In this document: piece after piece, positions 1-5,155 of the stretch
Layout: each line of letters opens with the position of its first letter
Position numbering within the stretch: position 1 is the first letter of the stretch
Source: Streptomyces sp. NRRL WC-3618
GTDB taxonomy: Bacteria; Actinomycetota; Actinomycetes; Streptomycetales; Streptomycetaceae
Assembly (NCBI RefSeq): GCF_001280005.1
Contig: NZ_LGDW01000150.1
Location: 1 to 5,155, forward strand
Length of the DNA: 5,155 nt
Direction: 5' to 3'
Notes under the pieces: model-generated
The model's database searches: none
Seen by the model: the letters and a program-made list of their open reading frames with translations, nothing else
Told to the model about the DNA's origin: nothing
Program-made: the position numbers and the translations under genes

Positions 1-24
1 CACCGACACCCTCCCCAAAACACA

Positions 25-66
25 ACGTCGGCCTTCACGACCACAACGGGTCGCGAAGGCCGACGT
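25..66 (-). terminator. Rho-independent terminator, minus strand
   Basis: Two 12-base arms, ACGTCGGCCTTC (25-36) and GAAGGCCGACGT (55-66), are perfectly complementary. Inside them, after an A/C mismatch, CGACC (38-42) pairs with GGTCG (49-53) around the 6-base loop ACAACG. Read leftwards, the hairpin is followed by TGTGTTTTGG, a short U-rich tail. Read rightwards there is no T-run. It therefore most likely ends minus-strand transcripts, including the DUF4245 message that stops about 90 bases earlier. It could also shield that gene from a gene beyond the left edge of the window. Confidence 0.8.
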
Positions 67-73
67 CACGTTC

Positions 74-118
74 AGGGCCCCGGATTCGCCAACAGTGTCC
101 CAAAACCGCCGGGGGCCT
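74..118. other. Weaker inverted repeat after the DUF4245 gene
   Basis: AGGGCCCCGG (74-83) and CCGGGGGCCT (109-118) form 10-base arms with one mismatch around a 25-base loop. It lies between the DUF4245 stop codon and the stronger hairpin at 25-66. It could help 3' end formation or mRNA stability, but arms this G+C-rich arise easily by chance in such DNA. Otherwise 1-154 shows no credible gene. Confidence 0.3.
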
Positions 119-154
119 CAGTCGTGCGTACTGCCCTAGCTGCTGCCGGGTTTC

Positions 155-685
155 CTACGAAGTCCTCAGGGCCTGGGCCATCTTCGTCAGGCGGTCGAAC
201 GGCGCCGTGCCCGTCACCACCGTCGTGGAGCCCTTCTCACGCAGGACCAGCGCGTCGTACCGCCCGCCCTCGTACCGCGTCCACGTTGCGTCCCCTATCC
301 GCTGGGTGACCTTCGTCTCCCGGGCGCTCTGGGTGGCCTCGTCGATGAAGACGGCGGGCTTCTGAGCGGACTGCTCCACCGCCACGTAATCGCCCTCGGA
401 GTCATGGAAACCGAGGTGCCACGCGTCGAAGTTCGCGCCCGAGAAGCGCACCGAGGTCGCCTTCCAGTCGGCCGACAGGCCCTGGGGCGCGGCCACCGGG
501 TAGCTCGCGGCGCGGCGAGCCGTCAGCAACTCGACGCGGTAGTCGACCCGTTTGAGGTCGGGAGCGGAGTCGTCGTGCGGGAGGAAGAGGTAGATGACTC
601 CCGCCGCGAGACTGATGACGGCCAGGGAAAGAACCATGTCCCGGGCCGTTTTCTGCTTGCCGTTCTTGCCGTTCGCACCTGCCAC
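155..685 (-). CDS. DUF4245 domain-containing membrane-anchored protein
   Basis: This encodes 176 residues of the actinobacterial DUF4245 family, whose function is unknown. A short basic cytoplasmic tail (residues 1-16, with GKNGKQKTARD) precedes one hydrophobic helix (about 17-35, MVLSLAVISLAAGVIYLFLP). The remaining roughly 140 residues should lie outside the membrane. They include the recognisable stretches YRVELLTARRAASYPVAAP (about 49-67) and WKATSVRF (74-81). No catalytic motif or lipobox cysteine is visible, and the protein has no cysteine. The GTG start has AGGGAG only one base before it, which is unusually tight. ATG at codon 17 is an alternative, but it lacks a good Shine-Dalgarno sequence and would remove the basic tail. 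The gene diverges from glpX, a pairing also found in Mycobacterium (Rv1100/Rv1099c). The family call is from memory of family features, not a search. Confidence 0.85.
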   Translation of the reverse strand: MAGANGKNGKQKTARDMVLSLAVISLAAGVIYLFLPHDDSAPDLKRVDYRVELLTARRAASYPVAAPQGLSADWKATSVRFSGANFDAWHLGFHDSEGDYVAVEQSAQKPAVFIDEATQSARETKVTQRIGDATWTRYEGGRYDALVLREKGSTTVVTGTAPFDRLTKMAQALRTS

Positions 686-690
686 GCTCC

Positions 691-720
691 CTATCGTCGC
701 AGGTGCACCAGTCCGCTCAT
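691..720 (-). CDS. Possible 9-codon leader ORF upstream of DUF4245 gene
   Basis: ATG at 720-718 opens a tiny frame, MSGLVHLRR, that ends in TAG at 693-691, five bases before the GTG of the DUF4245 gene. It has a better ribosome-binding site than the gene itself: AGGGAG (734-729) with an 8-base spacer. The AGGGAG serving the downstream gene overlaps the TAG. This layout would suit termination-reinitiation coupling. The peptide has no cysteine, tryptophan or histidine run of the kind seen in attenuation leaders. It may be a chance frame. Confidence 0.35.
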   Translation of the reverse strand: MSGLVHLRR

Positions 721-728
721 CCGTGGGG

Positions 729-734
729 CTCCCT
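729..734 (-). promoter_or_regulatory. Ribosome-binding site of the leader ORF
   Basis: On the minus strand AGGGAG lies 8 bases before the ATG at 720, which is ideal spacing. It is 44 bases upstream of the annotated DUF4245 start, too far to serve that start directly. This is the main reason for taking the leader ORF seriously. Confidence 0.4.
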
Positions 735-756
735 GCTCATTCTGTCCGTCTGGCGA

Positions 757-762
757 TAGAGT
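757..762 (+). promoter_or_regulatory. Putative -10 element of the glpX promoter
   Basis: TAGAGT matches the Streptomyces housekeeping (HrdB-type) -10 pattern TAG-purine-purine-T. Transcription would start near 768-770, giving a leader of about 45 bases that carries the AAAGG ribosome-binding site (800-804). The -35 is weak: TGCTCA at 734-739 (17-base spacer) matches TTGACA at three of six positions. The element lies in the 128-bp region shared with the divergent DUF4245 gene. Confidence 0.5.
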
Positions 763-813
763 CATGGCCAACACCCTCGTCCGGCCGTCGCCGTATCAGA
801 AAGGTGCGTCTCG

Positions 814-1848
814 ATGACCGAGCATCATCATCTGCCGTCCGAACTCGAAGTCCCCTCCGAGGCTCCCGACCGCAACCTCGCCCTGGAACTCGTCCGAGTG
901 ACCGAGGCCGCCGCGATGGCGGCGGGCCGCTGGGTCGGCCGCGGTGACAAGAACGGCGCCGATGGTGCCGCGGTGCGCGCCATGCGCACCCTCGTCTCGA
1001 CCGTCTCGATGAACGGCGTCGTCGTCATCGGTGAGGGCGAGAAGGACGAGGCGCCCATGCTCTTCAACGGGGAGCAGGTCGGCGACGGGACAGGGCCGGA
1101 GTGCGACATCGCCGTCGACCCCATCGACGGTACGACCCTGACCGCCAACGGCATGACGAACGCCATCGCCGTGCTGGCGGCGGCCGACCGCGGGTCGATG
1201 TTCGACCCGTCCGCCGTCTTCTACATGGACAAGCTGGTCACCGGTCCGGACGCCGCCGACTTCGTCGACATCAACGCGCCCGTGGCGGTGAACATCCGCC
1301 GGGTCGCCAAGGCCAAGCGGGTCACGCCCGAGGACGTCACCGTCGTCATCCTCGACCGGCCGCGCCACGTCGGGATCATCAAGGAGATCCGCGAGACCGG
1401 CGCGCGGATGAAGCTGATCTCCGACGGCGACGTGGCCGGTTCGATCCTCGCCCTGCGCGAGGGCACCGGCGTCGATCTGCTGCTGGGCATCGGCGGTACG
1501 CCCGAGGGCATCATCTCGGCCTGCGCCGTGAAGTGCCTCGGCGGCACCATCCAGGGCAAGCTGTGGCCCAAGGACGACGAGGAGCGGCAGCGGGCGGTGG
1601 ACGCGGGGCACGATCTCGACCGCGTCCTGCTGACCGACGACCTGGTCTCCGGTGAGAACGTGTTCTTCGTCGCGACCGGGATCACCGACGGCGAGTTGCT
1701 GCGGGGCGTTCGTTACCGGTCGGAGACGGCCACGACCGAGTCGATCGTGATGCGGTCGAAGTCGGGGACGGTTCGGCAGATCTCGTCCGAGCACCGGCTC
1801 AGCAAGCTGCGGGCGTACAGCGCGATCGACTTCGATCGCGCCAAGTAG
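814..1848 (+). CDS. glpX: Class II fructose-1,6-bisphosphatase
   Basis: This 344-residue cytoplasmic enzyme hydrolyses fructose 1,6-bisphosphate to fructose 6-phosphate and phosphate, the committed phosphatase step of gluconeogenesis. Signature segments of the metal-dependent, lithium-sensitive phosphatase fold are intact: [12 protein letters not shown] (43-54), [13 protein letters not shown] (71-83), AVDPIDGTT (100-108) and GIGGTPEG (215-232 region). Aligned by eye to E. coli GlpX, the metal ligands Asp33, Glu57, Asp85 and Glu213 correspond to Asp50, Glu74, Asp102 and Glu231. The conserved Thr of DPIDGT is Thr107. The N-terminus is about 17 residues longer than in E. coli and includes HHH at 4-6. 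The ATG has AAAGG nine bases upstream. Length and motifs suggest an active enzyme. In Mycobacterium, GlpX is the main fructose bisphosphatase, which may hold here too. The gene is monocistronic by layout, with a strong hairpin 20 bases after the stop. Confidence 0.97.
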   Translation: MTEHHHLPSELEVPSEAPDRNLALELVRVTEAAAMAAGRWVGRGDKNGADGAAVRAMRTLVSTVSMNGVVVIGEGEKDEAPMLFNGEQVGDGTGPECDIAVDPIDGTTLTANGMTNAIAVLAAADRGSMFDPSAVFYMDKLVTGPDAADFVDINAPVAVNIRRVAKAKRVTPEDVTVVILDRPRHVGIIKEIRETGARMKLISDGDVAGSILALREGTGVDLLLGIGGTPEGIISACAVKCLGGTIQGKLWPKDDEERQRAVDAGHDLDRVLLTDDLVSGENVFFVATGITDGELLRGVRYRSETATTESIVMRSKSGTVRQISSEHRLSKLRAYSAIDFDRAK

Positions 1849-1867
1849 GTCAGCGCTTCCTGACCGA

Positions 1868-1906
1868 AGAAGGGGGCGCTCTCTGTGCGGAGAGGCGCCC
1901 CCTTCT
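1868..1906. terminator. Bidirectional terminator between convergent glpX and wbl genes
   Basis: AGAAGGGGGCG (1868-1878) pairs with CGCCCCCTTCT (1896-1906). After a single bulged G (1895), the stem continues with CTCTC (1879-1883) paired to GAGAG (1890-1894) around the loop TGTGCG. The stem has 16 base pairs, mostly G-C. There is no clear U-tract on either side, which is common for Streptomyces terminators. It sits 20 bases after the glpX stop and 17 bases beyond the end of the convergent WhiB-like gene, so it can serve both. Confidence 0.85.
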
Positions 1907-1922
1907 CCATGGCCGGGTCGCG

Positions 1923-2294
1923 TCAGCCCGCCGCGGCTATCGTGTCGTGGGTCGTCTTCTTGAGTTCCATTTCGCGGCGGCGGCGCCTGGCCAGGACCAC
2001 GCGGCGTTCGGCGGCGGTGAGGCCGCCCCACACTCCGTACGGCTCGGGTTGCAGCAGGGCGTGTTCGCGGCACTCGACCATGACCGGACAGCCCCCGCAC
2101 ACGCGCTTGGCCGCCTCCTCCCGGGAGAGGCGGGCCGCGGTCGGTTCCTTGGAGGGGGCGAAGAAGAGACCCGCCTCGTCGCGCCGGCACACCGCCTCGG
2201 TGTGCCACGGGGCGTCCTGATCCCTATCTCGCACTGGCACCCGCTGGGGCGGAACGGCAGCGACCTGCAGGGACGAATGCGGCGGTTGCAGCAC
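1923..2294 (-). CDS. wblI: WhiB-like (Wbl) iron-sulfur transcriptional regulator, probably WblI
   Basis: This 123-residue protein has the full Wbl signature. Cys36, Cys66, Cys69 and Cys75 (C-x29-C-x2-C-x5-C) should bind a [4Fe-4S] cluster. The GVWGG turn follows at 87-91, and an arginine-rich C-terminal tail (RRRRR at 103-107) should contact DNA. Wbl proteins are actinobacterial and typically act through the sigma factor, with the cluster sensing oxygen or nitric oxide. The N-terminal 25 or so residues are proline-rich and lack a recognised motif. The GTG start is secure: TAG lies in frame two codons upstream, and AGGAG (2305-2301) is six bases before GTG. The name wblI rests on remembered position next to glpX and fumarase in S. 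coelicolor (SCO5046) and is less certain than the family. Targets cannot be read from the sequence. Confidence 0.93.
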   Translation of the reverse strand: MLQPPHSSLQVAAVPPQRVPVRDRDQDAPWHTEAVCRRDEAGLFFAPSKEPTAARLSREEAAKRVCGGCPVMVECREHALLQPEPYGVWGGLTAAERRVVLARRRRREMELKKTTHDTIAAAG

Positions 2295-2539
2295 GGTCTA
2301 CTCCTGACGACGGCTTCTTCGCGAGCTGGAGGGAGCCGTGGGGCCCACGTGGACCGGGGCGACGGGTCCGGTACGTCCGGGGCGTGCGATCGCGAGGTGC
2401 GCGCGCGCCGGGCGTACTGGGTTCCGCGTGAAGCCCACGGCACCCTCCAAGAGACGATGCAGCAAGCCCTACCCGCTGTGCGCGCGCCTATGCACTGAGT
2501 TCCCGACCGCTGGGATGGATGCGACCGACCTCACCGCCG
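2295..2539. other. Intergenic region upstream of the wbl gene
   Basis: These 245 bases should contain the wbl promoter and 5' leader on the minus strand, since the upstream DUF1707 gene ends at 2540. Only the AGGAG ribosome-binding site (2301-2305) is clear. I found no convincing -10/-35 pair for HrdB, and no full SigR or SigE-type site: GGAAC occurs twice on the minus strand without a matching -10. Small inverted repeats are present (CCACGTGG at 2345-2352; GGACC/GGTCC at 2351-2355 and 2365-2369) but are not distinctive. No small ORF with a good ribosome-binding site was seen. Confidence 0.5.
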
Positions 2540-3313
2540 TCAACGGTCCAGGTGCTTGCGCAACCCCGTGTCGACCTTGCGGGAGACCTTCTGGGAGACA
2601 CGGTCGAGGATGTCCTCGATCAGCTTGCCCCGCCGGGGCTTCGCGTCGACGTTTCCGAGTATCGCCAGTCCGTCCACATAGACCACGGGTGCGTCGGGTT
2701 CGCCCGAATCCAGCGTGTGCACCTCGAAGTTGCCGAGCACACCGACGCCGGTGCCGCGCAACGAGACGTTCTCCGGGACGCGGATCTCGACGCTGCCGAA
2801 CACCGAGATCGCCTTGATCACGACCTGCTGGTACTCGAACATCGCCTCGCTGAGGTCTATCTCGACGCTGCCGAAGATCGCGTACACATGCACCCGGCGG
2901 CCCGCGCGCCAGCGGCCCCTGCGGGCGGCGGAGCTGAAGACCGCCACAACGTTGTCGTCGGGGTCGAGCGGGATCGCGCCCGGGGCGGGGTAGTTGGGTG
3001 CGGGGGCGTGCCCCCACCCCTCGCCGCGGGCCGCGGCCGCGTGGGGCTGGTACGGCCGATAGGGCGGGTAGGGCTGCTGGCCGGCGGGCAAGTCCCGTAC
3101 GAAGACCTCCAGTTCGCCGACCGTCTTGGCGCTCAGCACTCCCTCGACGCGCTCGGCGTGCTCGTCGGGCGTGAGGCGGCCCTCGGCCAGTGCCTCACGC
3201 AGGAGGTCCGCGACGCGGTCGCGGTCGGCGTCCGAGGCGCGGAGTTCCGCGGTGCGTGGTTCGGCCGTGCGTGGTTCGGCCGTGCGTGGTTCGGGTTGCT
3301 TCTGAAGGTCCAC
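2540..3313 (-). CDS. DUF1707 protein with LiaF-like C-terminal domain
   Basis: This 257-residue protein is of unknown function. Residues 7-24 are a repeated EPRTA stretch. A DUF1707 domain follows (about 24-77): LRASDADRDRVADLLREALAEGRL, then the helix of VGELEVFVRDLP. Residues 78-115 form a low-complexity Pro/Tyr/Ala linker. From about 120 to 225 is a beta-rich domain like the C-terminal domain of LiaF (DUF2154 type). It has repeated strands AIFGSVEI (145-152), SVFGSVEI (170-177) and AILGNVDA (217-224). The end is a basic amphipathic helix (about 230-257). No transmembrane segment or signal peptide is visible, unlike LiaF and many DUF1707 proteins, so it is probably cytoplasmic. The GTG start has no Shine-Dalgarno sequence but sits six bases after a -10-like TACGCT, suggesting leaderless translation. 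A role in envelope-stress signalling is only inference from LiaF. It diverges from the fumarase gene. Confidence 0.85.
   Translation of the reverse strand: MDLQKQPEPRTAEPRTAEPRTAELRASDADRDRVADLLREALAEGRLTPDEHAERVEGVLSAKTVGELEVFVRDLPAGQQPYPPYRPYQPHAAAARGEGWGHAPAPNYPAPGAIPLDPDDNVVAVFSSAARRGRWRAGRRVHVYAIFGSVEIDLSEAMFEYQQVVIKAISVFGSVEIRVPENVSLRGTGVGVLGNFEVHTLDSGEPDAPVVYVDGLAILGNVDAKPRRGKLIEDILDRVSQKVSRKVDTGLRKHLDR
3252..3294. repeat. 15-bp tandem repeat encoding EPRTA units
   Basis: The unit GTGCGTGGTTCGGCC occurs at 3252-3266 and 3267-3281, followed by 13 matching bases at 3282-3294. A degenerate relative lies just left (about 3240-3251). Because the unit is 15 bp it keeps the frame, giving EPRTA three times and then the diverged ELRAS that begins the DUF1707 domain. 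Slippage would change the length of this N-terminal stretch without a frameshift. Confidence 0.9.
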
Positions 3314-3319
3314 GGAAGC

Positions 3320-3349
3320 AGCGTACCCAAACGCGATAGATCGCGACTA
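3320..3349 (-). promoter_or_regulatory. Putative promoter of the DUF1707 gene, leaderless
   Basis: On the minus strand TACGCT (3325-3320) fits the TAnnnT -10 pattern and ends six bases before the GTG at 3313. This is the geometry of leaderless Streptomyces mRNAs, where transcription begins at the start codon. The sequence just before GTG (GCTGCTTCC) cannot act as a Shine-Dalgarno. The -35 candidate, TAGTCG at 3349-3344 with an 18-base spacer, matches TTGACA at three of six positions. Confidence 0.5.
3332..3345. promoter_or_regulatory. Palindrome in the DUF1707 promoter spacer (candidate operator)
   Basis: CGCGAT, AG, ATCGCG is an inverted repeat with perfect 6-base arms and a 2-base centre. 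It lies almost wholly in the spacer of the proposed DUF1707 promoter and touches its -35. A dimeric repressor bound here would block RNA polymerase. No known regulator is recognised from the sequence. Confidence 0.4.
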
Positions 3350-3357
3350 GGGGTGTG

Positions 3358-3376
3358 AGTACTGAGTCTTACCTAA
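3358..3376. promoter_or_regulatory. Weak iron-box-like site (DtxR/DmdR type)
   Basis: On the minus strand this 19-mer begins TTAGGTAAG, matching eight of nine positions of the left half of the consensus TTAGGTTAGGCTAACCTAA. The right half is poor, with about 11 of 19 matches overall. Iron control of an Fe-S fumarase would make sense, but the site is incomplete and may be chance. Confidence 0.15.
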
Positions 3377-3401
3377 CAAGCTCGCGCGCCCCGGCAAGTC
3401 A

Positions 3402-3407
3402 TACGCT
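3402..3407 (+). promoter_or_regulatory. Possible -10 element of the fumarase promoter
   Basis: TACGCT fits TAnnnT and is the same hexamer proposed for the divergent DUF1707 promoter. Transcription would begin near 3413-3415, giving a leader of about 50 bases. No good -35 is seen 16-18 bases upstream (AGCTCG or AAGCTC), so the call is tentative and an activator may be needed. Confidence 0.35.
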
Positions 3408-3422
3408 GGTGGGCGCCCGCCA
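3407..3422. promoter_or_regulatory. Palindrome at the expected fumarase transcription start
   Basis: TGGTGGGCGCCCGCCA is a 16-base inverted repeat, symmetrical except at one T/G pair (3410/3419). Its centre coincides with the predicted transcription start. It could be an operator or a short hairpin at the 5' end of the mRNA. G+C-rich palindromes are not rare here, so this is suggestive only. Confidence 0.35.
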
Positions 3423-3452
3423 ACGAAGGCAGGCCGCTGTCTTCATCGAGTG

Positions 3453-3456
3453 AGGA
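3453..3456 (+). promoter_or_regulatory. Ribosome-binding site that fixes the fumarase start
   Basis: AGGA (within GTGAGGA) lies directly against the ATG at 3457 but exactly nine bases before the in-frame ATG at 3466. Only the second spacing is normal, so translation should begin at 3466. Confidence 0.75.
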
Positions 3457-3465
3457 ATGGGCGAG

Positions 3466-5113
<1,648 letters not shown>

Positions 5114-5133
<20 letters not shown>

Positions 5134-5155
5134 TCGGTTGGGGGTGGGGGTAGGG
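5114..5155 (+). other. G-run cluster at the 3' end of the fumarase gene
   Basis: Runs of 5, 4, 5, 5 and 3 guanines lie at 5114-5118, 5121-5124, 5140-5144, 5146-5150 and 5153-5155, spanning the stop codon and the start of the 3' region. The last three have loops of only one and two bases, so a G-quadruplex is possible. No terminator hairpin is seen before the sequence ends. Confidence 0.3.

Noticed and set aside
1..309. Plus-strand frame open from the left edge to 309
   Set aside because: There is no ribosome-binding site before its first start (124), its composition is Pro/Ser/Arg-rich and low-complexity, and it overlaps the DUF4245 gene on the other strand and the hairpin at 25-66.
796..2208. 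A 470-codon minus-strand open frame opposite glpX and part of the wbl gene
   Set aside because: It is a high-G+C shadow frame. Its product is a low-complexity Arg/Gly/Asp/Val-rich string with no domain, and it overlaps two well-supported genes.
2295..2539. SigR- or SigE-type promoter upstream of the wbl gene
   Set aside because: GGAAC occurs twice on the minus strand, but neither copy has the expected -10 (GTT or CGTC) at the right distance.
2519..3358. Plus-strand frame opposite the DUF1707 gene
   Set aside because: It is a shadow of the minus-strand gene. It reads the 15-bp repeat as a meaningless repeated string and has no domain support.

Overview
The window looks like core chromosomal DNA of a Streptomyces or a close relative. 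It is very G+C-rich, its codons end mostly in G or C, and three of its five main genes begin with GTG. It carries a WhiB-like regulator and a DUF1707 protein, both actinobacterial hallmarks. From memory, the gene order matches the S. coelicolor SCO5048-SCO5044 neighbourhood; no search could be run. I found no phage, insertion sequence, CRISPR array, tRNA or rRNA. None of the five main genes contains an in-frame TTA (bldA-dependent) codon.

Layout, left to right. Positions 1-154 hold no gene but contain a strong minus-strand terminator (25-66). A membrane-anchored DUF4245 protein lies on the minus strand (155-685), preceded by a possible 9-codon leader ORF (691-720). Diverging from it on the plus strand is glpX, class II fructose-1,6-bisphosphatase (814-1848), with a TAGAGT -10 element. 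A long hairpin (1868-1906) separates glpX from a convergent WhiB-like gene (1923-2294, minus; probably wblI). A 245-bp gap (2295-2539), the longest in the window, precedes a minus-strand gene for a DUF1707 protein with a LiaF-like C-terminal domain (2540-3313). Across a divergent intergenic region with two palindromes, a full-length class I [4Fe-4S] fumarase runs on the plus strand (start best placed at 3466, end 5133).

How the genes fit together: GlpX catalyses the committed phosphatase step of gluconeogenesis. Fumarase supplies malate in the TCA cycle, which feeds oxaloacetate and PEP into gluconeogenesis. The two are therefore needed together on non-sugar carbon. DUF4245, glpX and fumarase are also neighbours in Mycobacterium (Rv1100, Rv1099c, Rv1098c), so the cluster is old. 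In this lineage a WhiB-like Fe-S regulator and a DUF1707 protein sit between the two enzymes. Each gene appears to have its own promoter rather than belonging to one operon.

I see no wholly new system. The points most worth a second look are regulatory: the likely leaderless promoter of the DUF1707 gene with a palindrome in its spacer, the leader ORF ahead of the DUF4245 gene, the palindrome at the expected fumarase transcription start, and the corrected fumarase start codon.
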